Source of the DNA: Clostridiales bacterium mt11 | GTDB lineage: Bacteria; Bacillota; Clostridia; Tissierellales; Tepidimicrobiaceae | Assembly (NCBI GenBank): GCA_001282665.1 | Contig: LN874947.1 | Coordinates: 313,216 to 346,897, forward strand | DNA: 33,682 bases | Direction of reading: 5' to 3' | Part shown: in pieces, positions 1-9,006 of the stretch | Position numbering within the stretch: the first letter of the stretch is position 1 | Layout of the letters: each line of letters starts with the position of its first letter | Program-made: the position numbers and the translations under genes | The notes under the pieces: model-generated | Seen by the model: the letters and a program-made list of their open reading frames with translations, nothing else | Database searches by the model: none | Told to the model about the DNA's origin: nothing

Positions 1-142
1 ATTCCTTCATTCTTGTTTCCGAATATTCATTTATAAAAGAGAATGTAAAAAACTTTGTGTTTTAGAGAGAATTAATCATCTCTAATCTAGCAAGAAATAT
101 TAAGCTGGATAAAACTTACAATTAAATATCTTGTATTTATCT

Positions 143-190
143 TTGCCGGAACTATTTTGTTTTATGCATTAAAATGATTAGTTCTGGCAA
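143..190. repeat. Hairpin outside the IS256 element
   Basis: A 12-bp inverted repeat (143-154 with 179-190, one G-U type mismatch) reads TTGCCGGAACTA and TAGTTCTGGCAA. Its right arm overlaps the presumed left terminus of the IS256-family element (TTCTGGCAA), so the left arm looks like a third, oppositely oriented copy of that terminal motif. It may be the relic of an earlier neighbouring copy or simply a hairpin. No gene is seen in 1-295. Confidence 0.4.
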
Positions 191-1563
191 TAATTTTAAT
201 TATGGGTAGCTATATCTTAATGTAGATATCTTATTATAGGTGTACCCAAAATTAAAATCCTATTTTAAGATTAAAAGGCTTACTGATGTGGCATGTTAAA
301 GATGTGGTCCGATTCTTCCGTCAAAGAATATGATTAACTGGTTTAATATTAGATCCCAGTTTTTATATCTTCTGGACCATTTCTTCATTGCATTTTGACT
401 TGCTAGGTAAAGTATCTTTTGGAGAGCTTCATCTGATGGGAACATGGTTTTAGTCTTAGTTACTTTTCTTAGCTGTCTGTGAAAGCCTTCTATGATGTTT
501 GTAGTGTACATTACAGTTCTAATTTCCTCTGGATACTTGAAAAATGGAGAAAGCACACCCCAGTTCATTTCCCAGCTTTTAATGGAATATGGATACTTTT
601 TACCCCATTTTTCTTCAAGTTCTTTTAAATTCTCAAGAGCTTCTTCTTCATTAATTGCCTTATATACATTTTTGAAGTCGCTAGCGAATTCTCTTAGATC
701 TTTGTAACTTACATATTTAAAGGAGTTTCTTAGTTGATGAATTATACATCTTTGTATTTCAGCATTAGGATATGCCGCAAATATTGCCTCTTTAAGTCCT
801 GTAAGTCCATCTATACTAAATATTAATACATCCTCTAACCCTCTATTTTTCATATCATTTAATACCCCAAGCCAGAATTTAGATGATTCATTTTCTCCTA
901 TCCAGATTCCTAGAATATCTTTAAAACCATCTAAATCAACTCCTAATACAACATAAGCTGCTTTACTTTTTATCTGCCCATCCTCTCTTACTTTGTAATG
1001 TATAGCATCCATAAATACAAATGGATAAACCTTATTTAAAGGCCTATTTTGCCATTCTCTAATTTGAGGTATTATTCTATCAGTCATCTTACTTACCATT
1101 TCTGCAGATATTTCTATTCCATAGATATCTTTTATTTGTTCATGAATATCTCTAGTTGACATACCTCTTCCATAAAGAGAGATTACTTTCTCTTCTATAC
1201 CTGATATATCTCTTTTATGTTTAGGCACTACAATCGGCTCAAACTCTCCATCTCTATCTCTTGGTACTTCTATTGGTAGCTCACCAAATTGAGTTTTTAC
1301 AATCTTTTTTGAATAACCATTTCTTCTATTATCGGTATCTTTATTCTTTTTATCTCCCTTAGAATATCCTAGCTCCATTTCTAATTCTGCCTCTAACATC
1401 TCTTGGAGTGCATCTTTAAACATATACTTTAGATAAGAATGAAGATCTCCTGCTGTTTTTAAATTTCCATCATTAATCATATTTCTTAAAACTTCCTTTG
1501 GTAATGTTGACATAAAAAATTCTCCTTTCTGGTTTAAATCTTATCTTGATTCTTGCCAGAAAA
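180..1563 (-). mobile_element. IS256-family insertion sequence, apparently complete
   Basis: A single full-length Mutator-type transposase gene is bracketed by imperfect terminal inverted repeats. TTCTGGCAA followed by an AT-rich stretch starts near 183, and its inverse TTGCCAGAA ends near 1561. The span of about 1.38 kb is normal for the family. I could not find a convincing 8-9 bp target duplication, so the exact ends are uncertain by several bases. Confidence 0.7.
296..1513 (-). CDS. IS256-family (Mutator) DDE transposase
   Basis: The 405-residue protein is full length for IS256-family transposases, which cut and paste their element by a DDE mechanism. The N-terminal part (about 1-140) holds the DNA-binding region with the conserved NGYSKK stretch and the FELxxPRDRxGxFEP-type segment (here IEVPRDRDGEFEP). 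The catalytic core shows the first Asp in FMDAIHYK, the second in FSIDGLTGLKEAI and the final Glu in TTNIIEGFHRQLRK, with the family C/H signature CIIHQLRNSFKYV between them. The ribosome binding site GAAAGGAGAA lies just upstream of the ATG at 1513. No internal stop is seen, so the enzyme could be active. Family assignment is secure from motifs; activity is inferred. Confidence 0.95.
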   Translation of the reverse strand: MSTLPKEVLRNMINDGNLKTAGDLHSYLKYMFKDALQEMLEAELEMELGYSKGDKKNKDTDNRRNGYSKKIVKTQFGELPIEVPRDRDGEFEPIVVPKHKRDISGIEEKVISLYGRGMSTRDIHEQIKDIYGIEISAEMVSKMTDRIIPQIREWQNRPLNKVYPFVFMDAIHYKVREDGQIKSKAAYVVLGVDLDGFKDILGIWIGENESSKFWLGVLNDMKNRGLEDVLIFSIDGLTGLKEAIFAAYPNAEIQRCIIHQLRNSFKYVSYKDLREFASDFKNVYKAINEEEALENLKELEEKWGKKYPYSIKSWEMNWGVLSPFFKYPEEIRTVMYTTNIIEGFHRQLRKVTKTKTMFPSDEALQKILYLASQNAMKKWSRRYKNWDLILNQLIIFFDGRIGPHL

Positions 1564-1825
1564 GAGATTTTTATTTCCTAAAAGCACAGATTATTTTACA
1601 TTACCTTATAAAATATTTAACTTAAATGAATATCACCCTATTAATTTTATTTATGCTTTATAAAATTATATACTTGAGAAAATTGTATAATTAAATCTAT
1701 AAAATTAGATAAAAAGAATATAGAGCTACAACTCATTAAAAATGAGATTTTAAATTTGATACTTCAATTTTATAGATTTGCAAAAACCTCCAAACTATTG
1801 TTAACATTCAAGCATTTATATACAA

Positions 1826-2209
1826 TTAGGCAGCTTTATTTAATGATTTACCTAAGTTTACTGCAATAGTTCCAGCTATTAAAGTTATGCAATTCAATAG
1901 TACATGTATCTTAACTTTTTTAATACCTTTAAAAATTACATTATCTAAATTGAGATATTTTTTAAGTCTGCTATTACATCTTTCAACAGATGTTCTTTTA
2001 TTATAGTATGAATCTAATTTTATTGAATCAATAGAAACATGTTCTCCATCAATAATGTTTAATTCTTTATCCCTAATAACTAAGTCATAGAACAATCGTT
2101 CAAGTTCTTGTATATTAGTGAGTTTATCCAAAAATCTACTAAAAGTAGATTCAGATGGAATCGTACCAAGGACATCAAAGCCATAACAATATCTTAAATA
2201 TTTCTTAAC
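1826..2209 (-). pseudogene. Transposase remnant with internal deletion
   Basis: The open frame starts without a start codon near 2209, reading KKYLRYCYGFDVLGTIPSEST, and ends at 1826. It keeps an N-terminal region typical of DDE_Tnp_1 transposases (SESTFSRFLDKL) and a C-terminal region (RTSVERCNSRLKKYLNLDN, then LLNCITLIAGTIAVNL). The catalytic middle is missing: the two parts join at about residue HVSIDSIKLDSYYN, so most DDE residues are gone. An ATG at 2131 gives a 101-residue ORF, but there is no reason to think it is expressed as a functional protein. The exact IS family is uncertain (an IS1182/ISNCY-like type is possible). Confidence 0.7.
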
Positions 2210-2486
2210 TTAATAAATAAAGGATTATTGTATGGTGTATTGGGAACATTCTGATTACTTTTCTTTCACGTTAATCATACTAAATCTTCTATTTCCTGCT
2301 TCCACCTTTAATATAACATTTTACTTTTATTCTCAGCACTTAATTTGCTTTTATCTATCTTGATTATATCATATATACAATACTCACTCACTAAAACTCA
2401 TTCCCCATTTTCTAGTATACTTCAACATTTTTTGTAGAATATAAAATCAAGTCATGATTATCCCTTCAATTCTCAGCTAAAGATTA

Positions 2487-2812
2487 CCTTATCTTAATTA
2501 TTCTCTTAACTTCAATTCCATTCAAAAACCTTACAGTTACTTTCTTATGCCCCAATTATTGTCACATTCTTAATCATCTTAAAAACCAATTTATATCAAT
2601 TTTTTCAATCATAGTTTTATATTTTATAATATTAATCAATTCTCTGCTCCTATATTTTCTTAAGTCATCCATATTTTCGCCTTTCCATTTCTCTATAAAA
2701 TATTTCTCTATTTTCTACCAAAGTATTAGTGCTGCCAACAAATGCCTTATATAAAATTTCTTCATCTATACGCTTATTCTTACACCTAACTTTCCTTCGA
2801 CCCATACTTTTT
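2487..2812 (-). pseudogene. Decayed C-terminal part of a large serine recombinase
   Basis: No intact ORF exists here, but reading the minus strand in changing frames gives a recognisable series. GRRKVRCKNKRIDEEILYKAF is followed by NTLVENREIFYREMER, then LRKYRSRELINIIKYK, EKIDINWFLR and VTVRFLNGIEVKRIIKI. This is the order found at the C-terminus of large serine site-specific recombinases of Firmicute mobile elements (the 'RIDEEIL.KAFV..NTLVENKE' and 'V.FLDGTE' region). At least three frameshifts or stops separate the pieces. The catalytic serine domain is not present. It suggests an integrated element once ended here. Confidence 0.6.
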
Positions 2813-2910
2813 TAGTATATTAACTCGTTGTGCTAGTAAATTTTATGTTAGATAAACTTACCAATTATTTTTTGCAAAAAGATACCTCTTAGGAAAGCAG
2901 TACGGAAATA

Positions 2911-3403
2911 TTATCCAAATATGAGTTCTTTAATGTGTCCTAAACTTATGTCATTCCCAAGCATCTGATTGATGCTATAACAAATATTATGGGATAGAAT
3001 CTTTGTTCTAAGTCTTGAGATAAGACCTAGCATAGATTTGGTTAGAACCTTATTGATATTTAGTTGTTCAGCTAATTGTGAAAAAGTAGTTTCAATTCGC
3101 CTTCTAAGTTTGAAAATATGTTGACTGAGCCATTTGTGATGAGGATTTTTAGCATTATCTCTTTTCATAAATATCAGGTGAATCCCTTTTTCATTATTTA
3201 AATCTAATGATAAATGCTTATTGGCATATCCTTTATCACCCAGAATAGTTATATGTTTATAGGTTTCAACCAATTCCCATACTGCTTCCCTATCATCAAT
3301 ATTAGCTGAAGTAAGAACTAAATCTGTAACATAACCATCAACTGTAGCAAGAACATGTAGTTTAAATCCATAATAAGTTTCTTTTTTGGAAAGACAAGCC
3401 TAA
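2911..3403 (-). pseudogene. IS982-family transposase, C-terminal fragment
   Basis: The frame is open from the junction near 3403 to the stop at 2911. It reads SKKETYYGFKLHVLATVDGY, then the DDE segment ILGDKGYANKHLSLDL, MKRDNAKNP and RRRIETTFSQLAEQLNI, ending with an intact C-terminus. These are the hallmarks of the IS982 family (YYGYKLH, ILGDKGY, RR.IET.FSQL). About the first 120-150 residues and the first catalytic Asp are absent. At 3400-3403 the sequence passes abruptly into an oppositely oriented ISLre2 fragment, so one element truncated the other or a deletion joined them. Confidence 0.75.
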
Positions 3404-4087
3404 ATCTAATACTAAAGATTATTGATAATGCTTTAAAAACATCATATAGGGAAAGTTCAAAAGATGTAATAAAGACTACTAATACTTCAGTGAGTCATCA
3501 AACTGTAAAAAACAGGGGAGTTTGATAAACTTATGCTAAAAATAAAGGAATTAATAGATAAAGAAGATGATGAAAAATCAAAAGAAAATTTAAAAGAACT
3601 CTACAAATATTATGAAAATAATTATGAATCACTTCCAAGATATCAAAATAGAAAAGATATAGATATATCTAAACCTCCGGAAGGACTTGAGTATAGAGGA
3701 CTTGGTACTATGGAAAGTAGTATACACAACGTTTTAGCTAATAGGATGAAAAATAATGGAAGTAGTTGGTCTATAAAAGACGCTGATAATATAGCTAAGT
3801 TATTATGCTTTAAGCATTCTAATGTAATTGATAATAATTTAGATGAAATCTTATCTAACTCAGAACAAGTTGACATAGTTGATGTAAGAAAAATAATAAA
3901 AAAGCAACTAGAAGAAGCAAAGAAAGATATGAATAATGAAATAAAATTAGCTATAAAAGAACAAAAGAAAAAGAGAAAGTTTGGAGGAGTTCAAAGTACA
4001 GTTGCCCATGGAGGAGGCATGGCAACTACTGTTAGTCAGGCTATAAAAGGTTTATTAAATGGTAATTTATTAAATAATGCAATATAG
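3400..4087 (+). pseudogene. ISLre2-family transposase fragment, frameshifted
   Basis: A first segment (3400-3525) translates to a stretch including DNALKTSYRESSKDV and NTSVSHQTVKNRGV, then hits TGA. A second segment (3533-4087, 184 residues from an ATG) is in a different frame. It holds the ISLre2 C-terminal region: YYENNYESLPRYQN, then YRGLGTMESSIHNVLANRM and GSSWSIKDADNIAKLL. This matches the family pattern 'L..ENNW..I..R' and 'GCSAEGHVSHVLS.RMSSRP.GWS'. The N-terminal third and the region between the two segments are missing, so the fragment cannot encode a working transposase. The 3533 ORF could still be translated, but it has no good ribosome binding site. Confidence 0.75.
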
Positions 4088-4579
4088 ATAATTTTAAAAA
4101 ACATGAATATTAATTAGGTAGTTTGTTTGTAACCTTATGTGAAAAATCATGGATATGCGGGGAGAATGTTTCTGCCATAAATTTTTTTGACAGTCACATG
4201 ACTATAATAAAGCCTTTTGTATCAGTAACTTCTTTGGTATAATATTTATTAGAAAACTCTAGCATATGTTATCTTCCTATCTTAATTTTTTGGTATTAAT
4301 GATAGGTTAACATAATTGCTGGAGTTTTTATATTTGTAAATTTTAACTAGCACAATGAGTTATATTACTATACTCCTCCCTTTGAGCTTTCGTCAGTTGA
4401 GTTCCAAGCCTTTCCACAATGATATAAATAACTCTTTGAAGCTTTACCTATAATTGCTATATGGCTTTTTAAATATTCAGTTGTATTATATGCTGCTTAA
4501 CCTCCATGAGATATTTTGGGCAAGTCTTTTTTCTAGCATTTCCGAAGTTAATTTTCTGAGTACCCCTTTTAAATTATTG
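4088..4579. other. Non-coding stretch between transposon remnants
   Basis: No supportable gene lies here. Apart from the hairpin at 4253-4330 the sequence shows only AT-rich DNA, probably the tail of the ISLre2 remnant and degraded IS21 sequence. Confidence 0.5.
4253..4330 (+). terminator. Long hairpin with T-run, probably a terminator
   Basis: Arms of about 28 bases (AAAACTCTAGCA-TATGTTAT... and ...ATAATTGCTGGAGTTTTT) pair with a few mismatches and bulges around a 20-base loop. The right arm runs into TTTTTATATTT. The left arm read on the minus strand also ends in a T-rich stretch, so it could stop transcription both ways. It has no intact gene immediately upstream now. Confidence 0.5.
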
Positions 4580-5000
4580 AGTCTTCATTATTGAATTAGT
4601 AAGTCGATAACTTGGTCCAGAATGAACGAGTAAGTGACTATAATGTACAAGCCTATCTATAATGGCAGATGTTAGTTTTTTATCGTGGAAAGTCCCATCC
4701 CATTTGCTAAACTCCAAGTTTGTATTAAGTATTACACTTCTTTTTTTCATAACACTCGAAAATTATCTTAAATAGTAGTTGTGATTCCTCCTCATCAAGT
4801 GGAATATATCCCCATTCATCACAAATCAATAAATCTGTTTTTTCAATTTGTTTAATAAGCTTTTATAATTCACCCTTAGTCTTTACCTCACTTAATTTAT
4901 TAACAAGAGCTTCTGTTCTAAAGAACTTAACCTTTTTACCGTTACTACAGACTGCCACCCCTTGTGCTTTTACTTCTATATTTATAGAAACAGATTGCTT
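4580..5000 (-). pseudogene. IS21-family istB (ATPase helper) remnant
   Basis: Minus-strand translation in shifting frames gives GVAVCSNGKKVKFFRTEALVN, KLSEVKTKGEL followed by a stop, and IKQIEKTDLLICDEWGYIPLD. It continues with ESQLLFKIIFECYEKK and then, after another shift, LEFSKWDGTFHDKKLTSA, IIDRLVHYSHLL and SGPSYRLTNS. This is the IstB order, including the Walker B-like LLICDEWG. IstB is the AAA+ partner of the IS21 transposase. At least three disabling mutations are visible and no istA is seen, so this is a dead fragment. Confidence 0.75.
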
Positions 5001-5069
5001 TTTTGTGAATTTTATGTTAATATCTATATTGATATATATCAAATCAAATTTATTTAGGAGGAATTGAAA

Positions 5070-6071
5070 ATGGATTTTACTACGCTTATACCAAATATTT
5101 GTGAAGGATTTCCTTTTGAGAAGGGAGATTCAGTTTTATTAAATTTTTGGGGAGATAATAATGATTTAGAAATTTTAGACTTACTCTCAGAAAACTTAAG
5201 TAGAAAAGGTATTATACCTATTACACATCATTGTTCAAAACTCTTTTTCGATAAGGTAATTTTAAATTTAATCGATAATAATCAAGAATTTCCCAATGAA
5301 TACTTTGAATATCTATCTTCTTTTAAATCTGTAATAGATATATTTATGTATACACCAAGTCTACCTCGCGGAATTTCAAATGAGAATATCCCAAAATTTA
5401 AAAAATATTTAAGTGGACTATTTGAATCTTTAACTGAGAATAAAAAATATTATATTCAGCTTATGGTTCCTACAGAAACGAATGCTCTTAATGCTGGTTT
5501 AGAATACGATGCATATAATATCTACATATGTAATGCTCTATCTGTAGATTTTCCTAAGTTGAAAAGGGATTGTAGAGAAAAGGTTAAAGAACTTCAAGAT
5601 AAAAATAGTGTAGAGATAGTTACTGGTAAAAAATATTCTTTAAAATTGAATATTAGTAATAGAAAATGGTTTGTAGATGATGGATGTGGCGATTTTCCTC
5701 CAGGTGAAATTTCCATTGCCCCTATAGAAAATGATAGCAACGGGGAGCTACTGGTAACTATAGTTAATTTAAGGGGGAAAATATATAAAGATGTTCTCAT
5801 GACATTTCAAAATGGTAAACTTATAAGGTGTTCCATAGAAGAATTAAATGAATTTTTTAATTCATTACCAGATAATTATAAAATTTTGTGTGAATTGGGT
5901 ATTGGACTTAACCCTAAAGTCGAGGAATTAACAGGACTTACACTTGTTGATGAAAAATCCTTAGGAACCTATCATATAGGATTAGGGATGAACCATTTAT
6001 CTGGAGGGGAAAACGACTGTCCTTTCCATATGGATTTTGTTTTCTACTGCGATAGTATTTCTTTTTATTAA
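5070..6071 (+). CDS. M29-like metallopeptidase (leucyl aminopeptidase type)
   Basis: The C-terminal half matches the M29 family of two-metal aminopeptidases. All five expected metal ligands are in place: Glu213 in FPPGEIS, Glu275 in CELGIG, His302 in GTYHIGLG, and His320 and Asp322 in PFHMDFV. The N-terminal half (about 1-160) is divergent and shows an acidic, mixed alpha/beta character without a signal peptide, so the protein is probably cytoplasmic. The start is the ATG at 5070, because AGGAGG lies 8 bases upstream; an in-frame TTG at 5064 is too close. At 334 residues it is somewhat shorter than typical M29 enzymes (about 370-410). The related NicX-type dioxygenases share this fold, so peptidase activity is probable but not certain. 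It stands alone between transposon debris and the folT unit. Confidence 0.7.
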   Translation: MDFTTLIPNICEGFPFEKGDSVLLNFWGDNNDLEILDLLSENLSRKGIIPITHHCSKLFFDKVILNLIDNNQEFPNEYFEYLSSFKSVIDIFMYTPSLPRGISNENIPKFKKYLSGLFESLTENKKYYIQLMVPTETNALNAGLEYDAYNIYICNALSVDFPKLKRDCREKVKELQDKNSVEIVTGKKYSLKLNISNRKWFVDDGCGDFPPGEISIAPIENDSNGELLVTIVNLRGKIYKDVLMTFQNGKLIRCSIEELNEFFNSLPDNYKILCELGIGLNPKVEELTGLTLVDEKSLGTYHIGLGMNHLSGGENDCPFHMDFVFYCDSISFY

Positions 6072-6088
6072 ATAGAGGTATCTATATG

Positions 6089-6117
6089 TTGAATTAGTAG
6101 GACAAATCTGATATATT
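6089..6117 (+). promoter_or_regulatory. Sigma-A-type promoter for the THF riboswitch-folT unit
   Basis: TTGAAT at 6089-6094, a 17-base spacer and TATATT at 6112-6117 give a good vegetative promoter. Transcription would start near 6124, about 35 bases before the riboswitch core. Confidence 0.6.
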
Positions 6118-6157
6118 ATACTTGTAAACACAGCTTACTTATTTTAAAACTTTACAA

Positions 6158-6253
6158 TGACAGGGTAGATAATATGCGTTAAGTGTCAAAGGATGGGACG
6201 TAGCCTTTGAACGAAGGGCAAATGCTTGCGGTATATTATCGCGTTCACTGACA
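6158..6253 (+). ncRNA. Tetrahydrofolate (THF) riboswitch
   Basis: The conserved core of the THF riboswitch is almost fully readable in order. GGGTAGAT is followed by ATGCGTTAAGTGT, GGATGGGACGT, the P3 arms CAAAGG/CCTTTG, ACGAAG, and TTGCGGTATATTATCGCGTTC. The P2 arms GATAATAT and ATATTATC pair exactly. The element binds reduced folates and lowers expression of folate uptake or synthesis genes. It sits 66 bases upstream of a FolT-like gene, which is its classic location. No terminator is seen between it and the SD at 6304-6310. A hairpin (CATCAG with CTGATG, 6255-6280) lies between them, so control is probably at translation initiation. Confidence 0.94.
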
Positions 6254-6318
6254 TCATCAGTAATATCTTCTTTCTGATGTGGCAGACTGTCATATCATAT
6301 ATGAAAGGAGGTATTTTT

Positions 6319-6837
6319 TTGAAAAAACCAAGTCCTAAAATTATCACTATTTCAGGTTTTTTAATTGCACTTAATGTAATATTGTCCAGATTTATCACTA
6401 TTCCTGGTATTATCAATTTCGGAGGATTTCCAATTATCTTTGCTGGTATAGTGTTTGGACCTACTGTTGGTGGAGTCGTAGGAGCATTAGGAGATGTAGT
6501 TAGCTTTCTGATGAGACCAACAGGACCATTTATGCCCCATTTTGTTTTAACTTCAGCTCTTACTGGGATTATTCCTGGAATATTAATGAAGCTTCTAAAT
6601 GCTGAAACGGATAAGATACCATTTTGGAAAATATTTTTATCCATACTCATTGGACAAGTAACTACGTCTGTTTTGATGGTTCCTTATTTTAGAAATATTT
6701 TATTTGGGCATCCACTAATTGTTACTATGACAAAAGCGGCGACTAAACAAGCTATCAACATTCCCTTTTATTCTATATTGATAAAGGGATTAGTGGAATC
6801 ACTAGTTAAGGCAAAAGTTATTGAGAAGGAATCTTAA
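6319..6837 (+). CDS. folT: ECF transporter S component, folate type (FolT)
   Basis: A 172-residue, very hydrophobic protein with about six membrane segments. This is the size and character of ECF-transporter substrate-binding (S) subunits, which work with a shared EcfA/EcfA'/EcfT energising module encoded elsewhere. The segment GGFPIIFAGIVFGPTVGGVVG followed by GDVVSFLMRPTGPFMPHF is typical of the S-component fold, and the THF riboswitch directly upstream assigns folate as substrate. The start is TTG at 6319, preceded by AAAGGAGG at optimal spacing. The longer frame from 6226 would run through the riboswitch and is rejected. A strong terminator follows 12 bases after the stop, so the gene is monocistronic. 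Confidence 0.88.
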   Translation: MKKPSPKIITISGFLIALNVILSRFITIPGIINFGGFPIIFAGIVFGPTVGGVVGALGDVVSFLMRPTGPFMPHFVLTSALTGIIPGILMKLLNAETDKIPFWKIFLSILIGQVTTSVLMVPYFRNILFGHPLIVTMTKAATKQAINIPFYSILIKGLVESLVKAKVIEKES

Positions 6838-6847
6838 GATTAATTAG

Positions 6848-6893
6848 AAAAAGTACCCTAATTCAAAAACTTAGGGTACTTTCTTTTTTATTA
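6848..6893. terminator. Bidirectional intrinsic terminator between folT and the chemoreceptor
   Basis: A perfect 12-bp stem (AAAGTACCCTAA with TTAGGGTACTTT) and a 9-base loop are followed by TTCTTTTTT on the plus strand and by TTTTCTAATT on the minus strand. It therefore serves the two convergent genes. Confidence 0.9.
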
Positions 6894-6894
6894 T

Positions 6895-9006
6895 TTAATA
6901 TTTAAATTTTGCAATGCTTTCCTGCATTTCTTCTGCTAATCTTGATAATGCCTCACTTGCACTTGAAATCTCTTCCATGGAAGCAGTTTGTTCTTCTACA
7001 GAAGCAGAAGCTTCTTCTGTGCTAGCCGCATTTTCTTCTGATATAGCTGATAGGTTTTGTATTACACTTATCATCTCATCTTTTCTATTTTCCATCTCTA
7101 AGCTTGATTCATTTATTGACACAATTACTTCTTTTACCTTTTCAACAGCTGAAGCTATCCCTTTAAATCTATCATTTGTCATATTCACACTGTTACTCTG
7201 AGATCTTACTATTCCTTCTAATTCTTCTATTGTATTAACGGAATATACCGTCTTAGTAGTTAAATCTCCAATAACCTTAGTAATATCTTCTGTAAATTCA
7301 TTGGATTCTTCTGCGAGTTTTCTTATTTCCTCTGCTACAACTGCAAATCCTCTGCCTGTTTCCCCTGCTCTCGCAGCTTCTATTGCTGCATTTAAGGCTA
7401 ATAAATTAGTCTGCTCCGCAATATTTTTTATCATTTCGCTAGCATTTTTTATCTTTTCTGCACTCTCATTGGTGTTTATAATGGTTTCATATATCTCTTT
7501 AACAGAATCATTTGTAATCTTAGTCTTTTCTACAAGATCTTCTATGATTTCAATTCCTTCATCTTTTAAGTGGCTTACATCATCAGCAGCACTATTTAGA
7601 CTTTTTACAGCTATTTGATTTCTTTCTATTTCCCTGCCTAATTTATCTACATTTACCGCCCCTTCCTCTGTATCTCTTGCTTGATCCGTTGCTCCCTTTG
7701 CAATTTCCTCAATGGTTTTGGCTACTTCTTCGGAAGCTACTGCTGACTGTTGAGTGGTGGCTGTTAATTCTTCTGAAGCAGATGCTACTTGTTGTGAATT
7801 ATCTGCTATCTTTTTAATTAGATCAACAAAATTTATCTTCATATCCTTTAAAGCTCTAGCAATAATACCTATTTCATCTTTTCTGTCTAAATACACTATT
7901 GTTTCCCCGTTTTCATTACTGGTTAAATCATAGTTTGCCAAGCTTTCAATATTCTTGGACAAGTTTATGATTGGTTTTGATATAGATTCTGAGATGATTA
8001 AGATCAAAACTATCAAAACGATTATACCTATACCTCCTGCTACAATACTGGTTATAATAGATTTATTTAGTTCTCTGTATATCTCTTCCTGAGGAACGAT
8101 AGATACAAAAGACCAATTAAGATCTACTTTTTCTATACTTATAGGAGATGTAGCTAAAACTTCTTTTCCTTTTACCACAGAACTTTCTCTCTCTAAAATT
8201 AAACTTTCTCCATTAGAAACAGCTTGTTTAAATTCTTCATTATCAAATACATCAAATTCATTTTGTCCAAGTAGTTCCTTATTTTTATGTCCTACTATCA
8301 AGCCTTTATCAGTAACTAATAAAGCGTATCCCGTATCATATAAAGTTATTTCTTCTATAACTTCTTGGAGTCTATCTAAAGAAATATCTACTCCTACAAC
8401 TCCTAATACCTTATCATTAATCATAATAGGCGCTGTAACCGATACCAACATTACATCTTTTCCTTGTAGTTTATAAGTATATGGTTCTAAAACTGCTGGT
8501 AATTTTGAATTCTTAGAAGTTTGATACCATAATCCAGTTTCATCTGAATTATCATATGTACTTCCGCATGCTTGAATATCAATTGTGCCACTTCCGCGAT
8601 TCCAATAAGGTATAAATCTTCCTGTATTATCATGCCCTTTAGTATTTACATATTCACTGTCTTTTCCATCTAATGCATTAGGCTCCCAAACCGTCCATAC
8701 TCCAACTAAATTTTGATTTTTCTCTAGGATATTTTTCATAATTTCATTCATTGCATCTCTATCTGTATGTCCACTTTGTTTTAATGCTTCAAAAGTTTGA
8801 GCTAATTCATTAGCAGCTATTAAAGCAGATTCTACTTCCTTTTCAGATACTAATTCATATTTTTCTGTTTCTGATTTCAAATACTTTATAGAGTTCTTTT
8901 CCAATGTTTTATAGGATCCTGAAGTAATAAAACCAGTAACCAATACAAATATTATTAAAACAACTGCTAGTGTACTTGATAAGATTTTCATTTTAATTGA
9001 TTTCAT
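6895..9006 (-). CDS. Methyl-accepting chemotaxis protein with dCache sensor domain
   Basis: This 703-residue membrane chemoreceptor has a standard layout. A TM helix spans about residues 9-29. An extracellular double-Cache sensor follows (about 35-300), with the WTVWEPNALDGKD and GVVGVDISLDRLQ motifs common in dCache_1 proteins. A second TM lies near 315-337, a HAMP domain near 338-395 and a long coiled-coil signalling domain runs to the C-terminus. The hairpin tip reads IEAARAGETGRGFAVVAEEI at about 540-560, where CheA and CheW bind. Gln/Glu-rich heptads on both sides are candidate methylation sites. No CheR-binding pentapeptide is seen at the C-terminus. GGAGGAG precedes the ATG. The ligand cannot be told; many dCache domains bind amino acids. 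It is transcribed alone. Confidence 0.95.
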   Translation of the reverse strand: MKSIKMKILSSTLAVVLIIFVLVTGFITSGSYKTLEKNSIKYLKSETEKYELVSEKEVESALIAANELAQTFEALKQSGHTDRDAMNEIMKNILEKNQNLVGVWTVWEPNALDGKDSEYVNTKGHDNTGRFIPYWNRGSGTIDIQACGSTYDNSDETGLWYQTSKNSKLPAVLEPYTYKLQGKDVMLVSVTAPIMINDKVLGVVGVDISLDRLQEVIEEITLYDTGYALLVTDKGLIVGHKNKELLGQNEFDVFDNEEFKQAVSNGESLILERESSVVKGKEVLATSPISIEKVDLNWSFVSIVPQEEIYRELNKSIITSIVAGGIGIIVLIVLILIISESISKPIINLSKNIESLANYDLTSNENGETIVYLDRKDEIGIIARALKDMKINFVDLIKKIADNSQQVASASEELTATTQQSAVASEEVAKTIEEIAKGATDQARDTEEGAVNVDKLGREIERNQIAVKSLNSAADDVSHLKDEGIEIIEDLVEKTKITNDSVKEIYETIINTNESAEKIKNASEMIKNIAEQTNLLALNAAIEAARAGETGRGFAVVAEEIRKLAEESNEFTEDITKVIGDLTTKTVYSVNTIEELEGIVRSQSNSVNMTNDRFKGIASAVEKVKEVIVSINESSLEMENRKDEMISVIQNLSAISEENAASTEEASASVEEQTASMEEISSASEALSRLAEEMQESIAKFKY

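Noticed and set aside
180..1563. Target-site duplication around the IS256 element
   Set aside because: Flanking 8-9-mers do not match under any boundary I tried, so no duplication is claimed.
6226..6318. Longer N-terminus for the FolT protein
   Set aside because: It would translate the 3' end of the riboswitch and ignores the AAAGGAGG placed before TTG 6319.
6186..6650. Minus-strand ORF of 154 codons opposite folT
   Set aside because: It lies antisense to a riboswitch-controlled gene with clear family features and has no SD or recognisable domain; it is a shadow frame.
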